NCBI RefSeq assembly: GCF_048020265.1
Contig: NZ_CP171843.1
Span: forward strand, 248,001-312,000
Source: Limnohabitans_A sp048020265
GTDB lineage: Bacteria > Pseudomonadota > Gammaproteobacteria > Burkholderiales > Burkholderiaceae_C
Direction: 5' to 3'
DNA: 64,000 nucleotides
A program made the translations under genes and the position numbers. How positions within the stretch are numbered: the first letter of the stretch is position 1; each line of letters opens with the position of its first letter. Positions 44,484 to 54,941 of the stretch are shown here, piece after piece. The notes under the pieces were generated by a model. That model did no database searches. It was not told the DNA's origin and saw only the letters and a program-made list of their open reading frames with translations.

Positions 44484-45191
44484 ATGACGCCCCGAATCCT
44501 GCTGGTGGAGGACACCCCCGACATTGCCCTGTGGCTGGGCACCGCATTGCGCCAAGGGGGCATGCAGGTCGAATTTGCCACCGACGGCCATGCGGCCGAC
44601 CTTTGTCTGCAGCCGGGGCACGGCTTTGACGCGGTGCTGCTCGATTTGCAGCTGCCCGGGCAAGATGGCTTGAGCGTGTTGCAGGCTTTGCGGGGGCGGG
44701 GTGATGCGGTGCCGGTGCTGGTCTTGACGGCGCGTGCCAGCGTGCCCGACCGGGTGCTGGGCCTGAACATGGGCGCTGACGATTATTTGCCCAAGCCCTT
44801 TGATCTGAGCGAACTCGAAGCCCGGCTGCAGGTGTTGCTGCGCCGCCATGGCCGCGCCAAAACCACCGCGCTGCGGTGGGGGCCGCTGGAGATGCAGCCG
44901 GAAAACGGCACCGCACAACTGCACGGCCAGGTGTTGGCGCTGACCCAGCGCGAAGCCGCTGCGCTTCGGGTGTTGCTGTCGTCCCCGCAACGCACGGTGA
45001 GCAAAGAGCAGCTGCACACCGAAGTGTTTGTGGGTGACGACACCGGACTGGATGCGGTGGAGGTGCTGATTTACCGCCTGCGCAAAAAGCTCGAATCGTC
45101 TGCGGCATCGCAAGGGCGTGTGCCCGAGGTGGTGATCACCACCTTCCGCGGCATGGGCTACATGTTGACTTCTCCGGTCGGCACCACATGA
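44484..45191 (+). CDS. tctD: OmpR-family response regulator TctD
   Basis: Two-domain regulator of 235 residues. Receiver: acidic pair in LLVEDTPD, phospho-acceptor Asp in AVLLDLQLPGQDG, switch Thr in VLVLTARA and Lys in DDYLPKPFDLSE. The winged-helix output domain has LTQREAAALRVLLSSPQRTVSKEQL, DAVEVLIYRLRKKLE and the ending ITTFRGMGYML. It should activate tctCBA when its kinase senses tricarboxylates. The stop overlaps tctE by 4 bases. The ATG at 44484 starts the receiver exactly. Confidence 0.93.
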   Translation: MTPRILLVEDTPDIALWLGTALRQGGMQVEFATDGHAADLCLQPGHGFDAVLLDLQLPGQDGLSVLQALRGRGDAVPVLVLTARASVPDRVLGLNMGADDYLPKPFDLSELEARLQVLLRRHGRAKTTALRWGPLEMQPENGTAQLHGQVLALTQREAAALRVLLSSPQRTVSKEQLHTEVFVGDDTGLDAVEVLIYRLRKKLESSAASQGRVPEVVITTFRGMGYMLTSPVGTT

Positions 45192-46603
45192 CGCCAACAC
45201 CTGCGCCAACGAATCGTGCCGTGGCATCGCTGCGCAGGCGATTGCTCAGCTGGATCTTGCTGCCTTTGGCGGCGCTGATTGGCGTGAACGCCTGGGTGGG
45301 CTATGGCAACGCGGTGCAGGCGGCCAACGAGGCCTACGACCGGTCCCTGTACCTCGCTGCCCGCACCCTGGCGGAAGAGCTGGCCTGGCGCGATGGCCGC
45401 GTTCAGCTGGACGTGATGAAGGCTGCGGGCTACCTGTTCGAGAACCACACCGGATCGCGTTTGTTCTACAAAGTCACCACCCCTGGCGGTCAGTGGCTGG
45501 CGGGGGTGGCGGCCTTGCCCGATGTCCCCGTGCGTGCGCAGTCGGCCGTGAAGTACTTTGCCTTGGTGCAGTTTGACGATGGGGTGTACCTGAACCAGCC
45601 CGTGCGCCTGGCGCAGCTCACGCACGTCATGGAAGACGCGGGCCTGGCCGATCCGCTGATCAAGATCACCGTGGCCGAAACCATGGAGGCGCGACAGCAA
45701 CTGATCCAGCACATTTTGTGGGACACCTTGGGCAGCCAGGGCTTGTTGCTGCTGGCCGCTGCGGGTCTGGTGATCTGGGGCGTGCAGCGCGGCATCCGGC
45801 CGCTGGAGGCGTTTCGTCAGCAACTGGCGAGCAAGGCCGACGATGATTTTTCGCCCATCCAGCCGCCGGACTTGCCGCGCGAGTTGCGGCCCCTGATCGA
45901 GACCCTCAACAGCTACCTGGATCGGCTGGGGCGCTTGATCGACATCCGCAAACGCTTTCTGGACAACGCCGCGCACCAGCTGCGCACGCCGCTCACGGCC
46001 CTCAAGACGCAGCTGGCGCTGGCCCAGCGCAACACCGAGCCAGAGCAGGCGCAGACCTTGTTGACCGCTGCGCGCCAAACCACCGAAGATGCCGTGCGCC
46101 TGACTGAGCAGCTGCTGGCCATGACCCGTGTGGAGCACGCCCGGGAAATGCACAGCCCGCAAACCGTGGACCTGGTGGCGTTGGCACGGCGCGTGACGCA
46201 AGAACATCTGGTGCGGGCTCACCAGCTGGGCGACGACCTGGGGCTGGAGGCACAGGTGGTGCAATGTGAAGTGCAAGGTGTGGACCTGCTGCTGCATGAA
46301 GCCTTGAGCAACCTGATCGACAACGCGATTCACCACGGTCCTGTGGGTACGCACATCACGGTGCGCGTGGGCCATGGTTGGTTTGAAGTGGAAGACGATG
46401 GCCCGGGCATCGCACCCGAGCACCAGGCGCATGTGTTCGAGCGCTTTTACCGCGCGGCCCCTTCAGGGGTGACCGGCAGCGGTTTGGGTCTGGCGATCGT
46501 GAAAGAAATCGCGAGCCAACATGGTGCGGCGGTGAGCGTACGCAGCCCTTTGCGTGATGGTCGGGGCACCGCCATCCGCATGGCGTGGGTGAATGAGGGA
46601 TGA
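45188..46603 (+). CDS. tctE: Sensor histidine kinase TctE
   Basis: Membrane kinase of 471 residues. Two transmembrane helices (about 17-38 and 180-200) bracket a periplasmic TctE-type sensor domain beginning near YDRSLYLAARTLAEEL. A HAMP-like linker follows (RGIRPLEAFRQQLASK). The H-box is FLDNAAHQLRTPLTALKTQL, the N-box ALSNLIDNAIHHGP, and the G-boxes VEDDGPGIAPEHQAHVFERFYR and GSGLGLAIVKEIA. It pairs with TctD, overlapping genes, to sense external citrate-like acids. Confidence 0.94.
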   Translation: MTPTPAPTNRAVASLRRRLLSWILLPLAALIGVNAWVGYGNAVQAANEAYDRSLYLAARTLAEELAWRDGRVQLDVMKAAGYLFENHTGSRLFYKVTTPGGQWLAGVAALPDVPVRAQSAVKYFALVQFDDGVYLNQPVRLAQLTHVMEDAGLADPLIKITVAETMEARQQLIQHILWDTLGSQGLLLLAAAGLVIWGVQRGIRPLEAFRQQLASKADDDFSPIQPPDLPRELRPLIETLNSYLDRLGRLIDIRKRFLDNAAHQLRTPLTALKTQLALAQRNTEPEQAQTLLTAARQTTEDAVRLTEQLLAMTRVEHAREMHSPQTVDLVALARRVTQEHLVRAHQLGDDLGLEAQVVQCEVQGVDLLLHEALSNLIDNAIHHGPVGTHITVRVGHGWFEVEDDGPGIAPEHQAHVFERFYRAAPSGVTGSGLGLAIVKEIASQHGAAVSVRSPLRDGRGTAIRMAWVNEG

Positions 46604-46640
46604 CCTTTGCGGGAGGTCGCTTCTGCGTTCGAATTCGGTC

Positions 46641-47486
46641 TCAGGTGTAGCGCTTGCTGCGCAGGTTGTTTTTCATGTCGCGCAGCACGGGTTGCAGTTC
46701 TTCGCCAATGCGCAGCGCAACGGTGGTGGCCAGGATGTCGATGATCAAGAGGTGCAGCAATCGCGAGACCATGGGGCTGTATTTGTCGTAGCCCTCGGGG
46801 TGGTCTGCCGTCAGGTGGATGTGCCCGGCGCTGGCCAGAGGCGAGCCGCTGGCAGTGATGACTATTGTTGTGGCACCTTGTTTTTTAGCGATGTCGCAGG
46901 CGTCCATCAGGTCGCGGGTGCGGCCCGAGTTGGAGATGATCACCGCGCAGTCGCCTGGCCTGAGCATGGAGGCGCTCATGACCTGCATGTGGCCGTCGCT
47001 GTAGGCGATGGCGTTCACGCCCAGACGGAAGAATTTGTGCTGCGCGTCTTGCGCCACGATGCCGGAGTTGCCCACGCCATAGAACTCGATGCGGCGGTTG
47101 GTTTTTTGTGTCGCGGCCAGTGCTTGCGCGGCATGCTCCAGCGCGAAAGAACTCGCGTCGTTGCGGTACTTCAAAAATGCGGCCACGGTGTTGTCGATCA
47201 CCTTGACCGCGATGTCGCTGGTTTTGTCGTCTACGTCCACACTGCGGTGGATGAAGGGCACGCCTTCGCTCACGCTGCCGGCCAGTTTGAGCTTGAAATC
47301 TGACAGGCCGTCGTAACCCATGCTGCGGCAAAAGCGCACCACGGTGGGTTTGCTCACATGGGCGCGATCCGCCAGCTCGGTCACGGGCAGGTTGGCAAAG
47401 GCACGGGGGTCGGCCAGCACCAGCTTGCCCACGCGTTGCTCAGCCGGGGCCAATGAGGGCAATGAGGCTTTGATTCGGTCAAGCAT
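46641..47486 (-). CDS. hexR: RpiR-family regulator HexR
   Basis: Regulator of 281 residues: an N-terminal RpiR helix-turn-helix (about 1-75, VTELADRAHVSKPTVVRFCRSMGYDGLSDFK in outline) and a SIS sugar-phosphate domain (about 120-255, IEFYGVGNSGIVAQDAQHKFFRLG, VIISNSGRTRDLMDACDIAKKQG). In related bacteria HexR represses zwf, Entner-Doudoroff and other sugar genes until it binds 2-keto-3-deoxy-6-phosphogluconate. It lies 14 bases after zwf on the same strand, which fits that role. The SIS-domain Ser residues that contact sugar phosphate are kept. Confidence 0.93.
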   Translation of the reverse strand: MLDRIKASLPSLAPAEQRVGKLVLADPRAFANLPVTELADRAHVSKPTVVRFCRSMGYDGLSDFKLKLAGSVSEGVPFIHRSVDVDDKTSDIAVKVIDNTVAAFLKYRNDASSFALEHAAQALAATQKTNRRIEFYGVGNSGIVAQDAQHKFFRLGVNAIAYSDGHMQVMSASMLRPGDCAVIISNSGRTRDLMDACDIAKKQGATTIVITASGSPLASAGHIHLTADHPEGYDKYSPMVSRLLHLLIIDILATTVALRIGEELQPVLRDMKNNLRSKRYT

Positions 47487-47500
47487 GGCGGGTCTCCTTG

Positions 47501-48964
<1,464 letters not shown>

Positions 48965-48975
48965 GATGTTCTGAA

Positions 48976-49022
48976 ATTACATGAAAAATTGGTTTGTAAT
49001 GTAACTTTGTTTCATCGATAAT
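48976..49022. promoter_or_regulatory. zwf/tal divergent control region with ATTACA-TGTAAT dyad
   Basis: ATTACA (48976-48981) and TGTAAT (48995-49000) form a perfect inverted pair 13 bases apart. TTGTAA (48994-48999), 17 bases, and GATAAT (49017-49022) make a good promoter for tal, so the right half-site covers its -35. TGTAAT half-sites resemble HexR boxes in other proteobacteria, and hexR is next door. Binding is inferred. Confidence 0.5.
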
Positions 49023-49047
49023 TCAAGCCAGATTTTCAAAAACCGCC

Positions 49048-49995
49048 ATGAACCAACTCGACGCCCTCAAACAATTCACCACCGTGGTGGCCGACACCGG
49101 CGACTTCAAGCAATTGGCCCAGTTCCAGCCGCAGGACGCGACGACCAACCCGTCACTGATTCTCAAAGCGGTGCAAAAACCCGAATACGCCCCCCTGCTG
49201 GCCGAAACCGTGGCTGCCCACCGGGGCCAGCCGCTGGACGTGGTGATGGACCACCTGCTGGTGCGTTTTGGCTGCGAGATTTTGAAGACCATTCCCGGCC
49301 GTGTGTCCACCGAAGTGGATGCCCGCCTGAGCTTTGACACCCCCGCTACGGTGGCGCGGGCGCGTCGCATCATGGCTTTGTACGAGGCGCAGGGTATCCC
49401 GCGTGAGCGCGTGCTGATCAAGATCGCATCGACCTGGGAAGGCATCCAGGCCGCGGCCGAGTTGGAGCGCGAAGGCATCCGCTGCAACCTGACCCTGCTG
49501 TTTGCGTTCTGCCAAGCCGTGGCTTGTGGTCAGGCCCAAGTGCAACTGATTTCGCCCTTTGTGGGTCGCATCTACGACTGGTACAAAAAAGCCGCAGGCC
49601 CCAACTGGGTCGAAGCCGACAACGCTGGCGCGAACGACCCCGGCGTGAAATCGGTGCGTGCCATCTTCAACCACTACAAAAAGCATGGCGTCAAAACCGA
49701 GGTGATGGGCGCATCGTTTCGCAACATCGGCCAGATCACGGCTTTGGCCGGTTGCGATTTGCTGACCATCAGCCCCGAGCTGTTGGCCCAGCTGGCGGCG
49801 ACCGATGCCCCGCTGAGCTTGTCATTGGACGCTGCCGCAGCCCAGACCATGGATCTGCCCGCTGTGGCGTACAACGAAGCCTCCTTCCGCCTGGCCCTGA
49901 ACGAGGACGCCATGGCCACCGAAAAGCTGGCCGATGGCATCCGCGCTTTCTGTGCAGACGCTGTCAAGCTCGAAGTGCTGATGAAGACGGCCTGA
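49048..49995 (+). CDS. tal: Transaldolase
   Basis: Cytosolic enzyme of the non-oxidative pentose phosphate pathway, 315 residues, moving a dihydroxyacetone unit between sugar phosphates. Clear motifs are DATTNPSLILKA, RVSTEVDARLSFD, the Schiff-base lysine K125 in VLIKIASTWEGI, CNLTLLFAFCQA and ISPFVGRIYDWYK. This is the classical TalB-type subfamily by length. It is followed by pgi after 15 bases and diverges from zwf, so the oxidative and non-oxidative branches face each other. Confidence 0.97.
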   Translation: MNQLDALKQFTTVVADTGDFKQLAQFQPQDATTNPSLILKAVQKPEYAPLLAETVAAHRGQPLDVVMDHLLVRFGCEILKTIPGRVSTEVDARLSFDTPATVARARRIMALYEAQGIPRERVLIKIASTWEGIQAAAELEREGIRCNLTLLFAFCQAVACGQAQVQLISPFVGRIYDWYKKAAGPNWVEADNAGANDPGVKSVRAIFNHYKKHGVKTEVMGASFRNIGQITALAGCDLLTISPELLAQLAATDAPLSLSLDAAAAQTMDLPAVAYNEASFRLALNEDAMATEKLADGIRAFCADAVKLEVLMKTA

Positions 49996-50010
49996 AATTG
50001 GAAGACCCTG

Positions 50011-51543
50011 ATGCGCTGTGACCTCACGCCCGCCTGGCAAACCCTTCAACACCATGCGCAGGAGTTTGCAGGTTTTGACTTGCGCACGGCGTTCGCGCAA
50101 GACGCCCAAAGGGTTCAGACCCTGGGTCAGCAAGCCCCCCATGTGTTTGTCGATCTGTCAAAAAACCACACCGATGCCGCGACTGAAGCTCTCTTGTTTG
50201 AATTGGCGCGTCAGACGGGTTTGACCGCGCACCGCGATGCGATGTTCCGGGGCGAGCACATCAACACCACCGAAGACCGCGCCGTGATGCATTGGCTGCT
50301 GCGTCAACCCGCAGGCAGCCTGCAGGGGGCGCTGGCCGAGCCGCTGGCGCAGGTGCACACCACGCTCGACGCCATGTTGGCGTACGCCGAGCAGGTGCGC
50401 GCCGATGCCCAGATTACCGACGTGGTGAACATCGGCATTGGCGGCTCGGACTTGGGCCCGCAGATGGCCGTGCTGGCGCTGCAGGACTTCGTGATCCCGG
50501 GCAAGCGTTTTCATTTCGTGTCCAACGTCGATGGGCACGAACTCGCGGCAGTGCTCCAGGGTTTGAAGGCCGAGAACACCCTGTTCCTCATCGCCTCCAA
50601 AACCTTCACCACGATCGAAACCATGACCAATGCCCGCTCGGCGCTGGCCTGGTTTCAGGCGCAGGGTGGCACGGATGTGTCGCGCCACTTTGCGGCGCTC
50701 ACCACCAACGTGTTGGCTGCGGCCGCGTTTGGCATCACCACCACTTTTGGTTTCTGGGATTGGGTGGGCGGGCGCTATTCGGTGTGGTCCGCCATTGGCT
50801 TGCCTGTGGCCATCGCCATTGGAGCGCAGGGTTTCAAGAGTTTGCTGGCCGGGGCGCATGCGATGGACCAGCACTTCCAGACCTTCCCCTTGGAAGCCAA
50901 TTTGCCAGTGCGCCTAGGTCTGCTCGATGTCTGGTACCGTAATTTCCTGGCTTACACCAGCCGTTCCATTGCCCCGTATCACAGTGCCTTGCGCCGGGTG
51001 CCTGCGTACCTGCAGCAGCTGGAGATGGAGAGCAATGGCAAGCGCGTGGACCGCAATGGCCAGGCCCTGCCGTACGGCACCTCGCCGGTGTTGTGGGGCG
51101 AGCCCGGCACCAACGGCCAGCACGCTTATTTTCAGATGCTGCACCAGGGCACCGATGTGGTGCCGATGGAATTCATCGCGGTGAAAAAGCCCACACACAG
51201 CCTGAAAGATCACCACGAACTTTTGCTGGCCAACGCCATTGCACAGGCGCAGGCACTGATGCTCGGCCAGTCAGATGCAGGCGGTCACAAAGACTTCACC
51301 GGCAACCGGCCCAGCACCTTTTTGCTGCTGGACGAACTCACGCCAGCCAGCCTCGGCGCATTGATCGCCTTGCAGGAACACCGTGTGTTTGTGAGCGGCT
51401 CGGTCTGGGGCATCAACAGTTTCGACCAATGGGGCGTGGAGCTGGGCAAGGTGCTGGCCAAAGACATCCATGCGCGCCTTCAGTCGGGCGACACGGTGGG
51501 GCTGGATGCTTCGAGTGCCGAGTTGCTTCGCCGGGTTCGGTGA
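50011..51543 (+). CDS. pgi: Glucose-6-phosphate isomerase
   Basis: Cytosolic enzyme interconverting glucose-6-phosphate and fructose-6-phosphate, 510 residues, slightly shorter than the 549 of Escherichia coli. Motifs seen are VVNIGIGGSDLGPQMAVLAL, SNVDGHELAAVLQGL, ASKTFTTIETMTNA, FGFWDWVGGRYSVWSAIGL (the family signature), NGKRVDRNG, and GTNGQHAYFQMLHQG with the catalytic Glu region WGEPGTNGQH. Likely co-transcribed with tal. Its product connects gluconeogenesis with zwf upstream. Confidence 0.96.
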   Translation: MRCDLTPAWQTLQHHAQEFAGFDLRTAFAQDAQRVQTLGQQAPHVFVDLSKNHTDAATEALLFELARQTGLTAHRDAMFRGEHINTTEDRAVMHWLLRQPAGSLQGALAEPLAQVHTTLDAMLAYAEQVRADAQITDVVNIGIGGSDLGPQMAVLALQDFVIPGKRFHFVSNVDGHELAAVLQGLKAENTLFLIASKTFTTIETMTNARSALAWFQAQGGTDVSRHFAALTTNVLAAAAFGITTTFGFWDWVGGRYSVWSAIGLPVAIAIGAQGFKSLLAGAHAMDQHFQTFPLEANLPVRLGLLDVWYRNFLAYTSRSIAPYHSALRRVPAYLQQLEMESNGKRVDRNGQALPYGTSPVLWGEPGTNGQHAYFQMLHQGTDVVPMEFIAVKKPTHSLKDHHELLLANAIAQAQALMLGQSDAGGHKDFTGNRPSTFLLLDELTPASLGALIALQEHRVFVSGSVWGINSFDQWGVELGKVLAKDIHARLQSGDTVGLDASSAELLRRVR

Positions 51544-51598
51544 GGGGTTTGCCTGCTGGCACACGCCTTCAAGGCGAGCCTTGACTTATGATTTCGGC

Positions 51599-52015
51599 AT
51601 GCGACGACTTTTCCTTTGTTTCCTGCTTTGCCTGATGCCTTTGCGGCTATGGGCGGGCGCCTGGATGCCTATGGCGCAAAGCGATTCGCACCATTCCTTT
51701 GAAGTGACGGCACTCAGCTCGGCGCATCACGCGCCAGCGGACGCGGTGCATGACTGCCATGAAGCCATGACAGCGTCTGTGTCCGAGGCGCATGCGACCC
51801 ATGCGTACACAGCTGCGCAGCCCGATCCGGGCGTTCAAAATGCCGATTGCCACGATGGCACTTGCCAGTTGTGCAGCGTTTGCCACCAAAGTGCGAGCTT
51901 GACGGCATGGCCCTTGGTGTTGCCCGTTTTTCAGGCCCACACCCTGCCTGTTGGCGCCGCTTTGACGCATGTCGTGCGCACGGCGCCGCCGCTGACCAAG
52001 CCCCCCATTTTCTGA
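51599..52015 (+). CDS. Small Cys/His-rich periplasmic protein (DUF2946/CopL-like)
   Basis: Secreted protein of 138 residues with a signal peptide ending near LRLWAGAW. The mature part is dotted with metal-ligand residues: SDSHHSFE, SSAHHAPADAVHDCHEAM, EAHATHAY, and the dense NADCHDGTCQLCSVCHQS. Similar short Cys/His-rich proteins open copper-resistance operons in other bacteria and may bind copper or help regulation. The start ATG overlaps no gene, 55 bases after pgi. The family name is only suggested; the position before an efflux-type gene and multicopper oxidase supports a copper role. Confidence 0.65.
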   Translation: MRRLFLCFLLCLMPLRLWAGAWMPMAQSDSHHSFEVTALSSAHHAPADAVHDCHEAMTASVSEAHATHAYTAAQPDPGVQNADCHDGTCQLCSVCHQSASLTAWPLVLPVFQAHTLPVGAALTHVVRTAPPLTKPPIF

Positions 52016-52089
52016 ATCGCACGCCACAGGTGCGTCCGCTCGCCAACAAGGCGGGTAGATGCCGTGTTTGTTTGTTTCAGGAAATTGAC

Positions 52090-53469
52090 ATGAAACCCCT
52101 TTTGAAGCCTGCCCTGGTGCCCTTGGCCTTGGGCGCGATCATGCTGTCTGGCGCAAGCCCCGCCGTCTGGGCGCAAGCCAGTGCGGCCACAGCGGCACCC
52201 TCTGCCCATGCGCACGGCGAGCAGCATGGCACACCCTCGACTTCTACATCGTCCAGCCCTTCGACATCTGCCACGACCCGCCCGCCACTCCTGACCTGGC
52301 AGGACGCTAACCGCACCGTGGGGCAGTTCCCGCGGGGCCATGTGGATCTGCTGCGCTGGGAGCAAAAAAACATGCCCCCCATGCAGGATGCATCCTCGCA
52401 CCCCGATGCGGGACAGTTGACGCTGGACCTGGCCACGCGCTTGGCCCTGCAGGACGAAGCCCAGTGGCTCAAGCCCGGCATGAGTGCCGTGGAGGAGGCC
52501 GAAGTGCGCCAGCAGATGGCGGCTGTGCGCCGTGATGTACAAAAGCTTTGGGTCGATGCGGTGGCCAGCCGCCAGTCGGTGGCGCACAGCCGAGACATTC
52601 TGGCCGTGGCGCAAGCCGGGGCCGAACTGGGCCAGCGCATGGCGCAGGTCGGCAACTGGAGCCGTGCCCGGCAAATCCAGGAGGAACTGTCGTTGTGGGA
52701 CGCACGCGCCCGGCTGGACAAGGCGCAGGTGCAAGCCGACCGTGCGCTGCAGGCCTTGTGGCAGCGCATCGGTGCAGGCATGACGCCTCAGACCCTGGCG
52801 CAGCATTTGCCTTTGCATCTGCCCTTGGGCGCACCCACAGAGGGTGCGGTTGAGATCTTGAGCGGCACGCCGGCACAAGGCGGTGTTCCTGCGGAAGCTC
52901 TGGCGGCCTTGCAGGCGCAGGCGCTGCAAGCCCATTTGCGCTGGCCTCTGGAGGACCTGCAGGCGCGCCGATGGATGGCCGGGCTGGGCTTGAGTGCGCA
53001 AGATTTGCAAGCCGCGCAAAAAGCCATGCAAGAGCTGGCCGGGCAGGATCGGCCGATGTGGGACCCGCGCAACATGCGCTGGGGCCATGGTTTTGAAAAG
53101 GCGTGGCAAGCCCGCCTGCAAGCCGACCGGCTGGCGCGGCAGGTGCGTGCCGATGTGCAGCTGGCGGTGAACGCTTACCAGCTGGCACGCCAGACGGCGC
53201 AGCACACGCAGGCGCAGGTGCTGCGCTTGCACACCGAGCTCTCGCAGGAGACCCTGCTGCGCTACAACGGCATGCTCAAAAGCACCTGGGACCTGCTGGC
53301 CAGCGCGCGCACGCGCATCGACAGCGTGGACGCGGCCCTGCAGGCACAGCGCCAGCTCTGGCTGGCCCATGCCGATCTGATGGCCGTGCTGGCGGGCTTG
53401 CCTTATCCAGCCGTGGCCAGCGATGCGTCTGGCGCAACCAGCCCTTCCACCAACCCCGCAGGACACTGA
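52090..53469 (+). CDS. TolC-family outer-membrane efflux protein
   Basis: Protein of 459 residues with a signal peptide ending near AVWAQAS. A short His-containing, Ser/Thr-rich spacer follows (AHAHGEQHGTPSTSTSS). Two helical hairpins of the TolC type are visible: about 145-235 (QRMAQVGNWSRARQIQEELSLWDARARLD region) and about 340-450 (LARQVRADVQLAVNAYQLAR, LLRYNGMLKSTWDLLASARTRIDSVDAAL). This is the OEP pattern of repeated coiled coils. No periplasmic adaptor or RND or ABC pump is encoded beside it, so its partner lies elsewhere. It starts 75 bases after the Cys/His-rich gene. Confidence 0.82.
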   Translation: MKPLLKPALVPLALGAIMLSGASPAVWAQASAATAAPSAHAHGEQHGTPSTSTSSSPSTSATTRPPLLTWQDANRTVGQFPRGHVDLLRWEQKNMPPMQDASSHPDAGQLTLDLATRLALQDEAQWLKPGMSAVEEAEVRQQMAAVRRDVQKLWVDAVASRQSVAHSRDILAVAQAGAELGQRMAQVGNWSRARQIQEELSLWDARARLDKAQVQADRALQALWQRIGAGMTPQTLAQHLPLHLPLGAPTEGAVEILSGTPAQGGVPAEALAALQAQALQAHLRWPLEDLQARRWMAGLGLSAQDLQAAQKAMQELAGQDRPMWDPRNMRWGHGFEKAWQARLQADRLARQVRADVQLAVNAYQLARQTAQHTQAQVLRLHTELSQETLLRYNGMLKSTWDLLASARTRIDSVDAALQAQRQLWLAHADLMAVLAGLPYPAVASDASGATSPSTNPAGH

Positions 53470-53471
53470 CC

Positions 53472-54896
53472 ATGCAACGCCGAGATTTTTTCCAGAAAGC
53501 CATGGCCGCTGCAGGCTCTATCGCCGGTGCAGCGGTGGCCACTACCGCCGTGAGCCGCAGCGCGCTGGCTGGTCTGCCCGAACCCGTGATCCAGACCCGC
53601 CCCGACACCGCCCCGCCCTGGACGCCGCCGGGCGTGACCGGTGCCGGACGCCCTTACAACCCGGTGGTCACCCTGAACGGCTGGACCTTGCCCTTTCGCA
53701 TGAAGGACGGCGTCAAGGAGTTCCACCTGGTGGCCGAGCCGGTGGTGCGCGAGATGGCACCGGGCTTTGTTGTCAACATGTGGGGCTACAACGGCCAAAG
53801 CCCCGGCCCGACCATCGAGGTGGTTGAAGGCGACAAGGTGCGGATTTTTGTTACCAACCGACTGCCCGAGCACACCACCATCCACTGGCACGGCCAGCGC
53901 CTGCCCAACGGCATGGACGGCGTGGGCGGCCTGAATCAGAAGCAGATCCCCGTGGGCAAGACCTATGTGTACGAGTTTGTGGCGCGCAGGCCGGGCACCT
54001 TCATGTACCACCCACATGCTGACGAGATGACACAAATGGCCATGGGCATGATGGGCCTGTGGATCACCCACCCCAAGGGCCAACACCCGCTGATCGCCGA
54101 AGTGGACCGCGACTACGCCTTTCTGTTGAGTGCCTACGACGTCACCCCGGGTGCCAAAACCCCCAACGTGAACACCATGCTCGACCAGAACATCTGGAGC
54201 TGGAACAGCCGGGTGTTTCCGGGCATCAGCCCCCTGGTGGCTCGCTTGAACGACCGGGTGCGGGTGCGGGTGGGCAACCTGACCATGACCAACCACCCGA
54301 TCCACATCCACGGCATCGAGTTCGAGGTGACCGGCACCGACGGCGGCCCCGTGCCCAAAACCGCACGCTGGCCCGAGGTGACGACCGATGTGGCCGTGGG
54401 CCAGATGCGTCAGCTGGAGTTCATCGCCGACGAGCCCGGCGACTGGGCCATGCACTGCCACAAGAGCCATCACACCATGGGTGCCATGGGCCACGACGTG
54501 CCCACCATGATCGGCGTCGACCACCGCGGCCTGGTGCAAAAAATCCAGAAGCTCATCCCGGACTACATGGTCATGGGCGAGCGCGGCATGGCCGACATGG
54601 GCGAGATGGAAATGGAACTGCCCGAGAACACCTTCCCCATGATGACCGGCACCGGGCCTTATGGCCCCATCGAGATGGGCGGTATGTTCACCACGCTCAA
54701 GGTGCGCGCCGAGCAAAAACCGGGCGACTACAGCGACCCGGGCGATTACAAACAACCGCCCGGCACGCAATCCTTCGAGTACACCGGACCGGTGGCGGCT
54801 ACTCCTCATGCCAGGCGTGCACCCGAGGCGAGCGCCCAGCCTGTGGCGGCACCGGTAGGCCAGGTGCGCAAACCGCAGGGCCATGCACACCACTGA
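53472..54896 (+). CDS. Periplasmic multicopper oxidase (Tat-exported)
   Basis: Copper oxidase of 474 residues. The N-terminus MQRRDFFQKAM is a Tat signal (RRDFFQK), so it is exported folded. Copper ligands: HWHG at 138-141, HPHAD at 180-184, HPIHIHG at 275-281 and HCHKSHH at 328-334, which serve the type 1 and trinuclear centres. Methionines cluster at the C-terminal side (MGERGMADMGEMEMELPENTFPMM), a feature of copper-resistance oxidases that convert Cu(I) to Cu(II). Starts 3 bases after the TolC-like gene and is followed by a cupredoxin. Confidence 0.92.
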   Translation: MQRRDFFQKAMAAAGSIAGAAVATTAVSRSALAGLPEPVIQTRPDTAPPWTPPGVTGAGRPYNPVVTLNGWTLPFRMKDGVKEFHLVAEPVVREMAPGFVVNMWGYNGQSPGPTIEVVEGDKVRIFVTNRLPEHTTIHWHGQRLPNGMDGVGGLNQKQIPVGKTYVYEFVARRPGTFMYHPHADEMTQMAMGMMGLWITHPKGQHPLIAEVDRDYAFLLSAYDVTPGAKTPNVNTMLDQNIWSWNSRVFPGISPLVARLNDRVRVRVGNLTMTNHPIHIHGIEFEVTGTDGGPVPKTARWPEVTTDVAVGQMRQLEFIADEPGDWAMHCHKSHHTMGAMGHDVPTMIGVDHRGLVQKIQKLIPDYMVMGERGMADMGEMEMELPENTFPMMTGTGPYGPIEMGGMFTTLKVRAEQKPGDYSDPGDYKQPPGTQSFEYTGPVAATPHARRAPEASAQPVAAPVGQVRKPQGHAHH

Positions 54897-54941
54897 GTGC
54901 AGCTTGTATTCATCTTCAATATGGACAAACCAGGACTTTTC

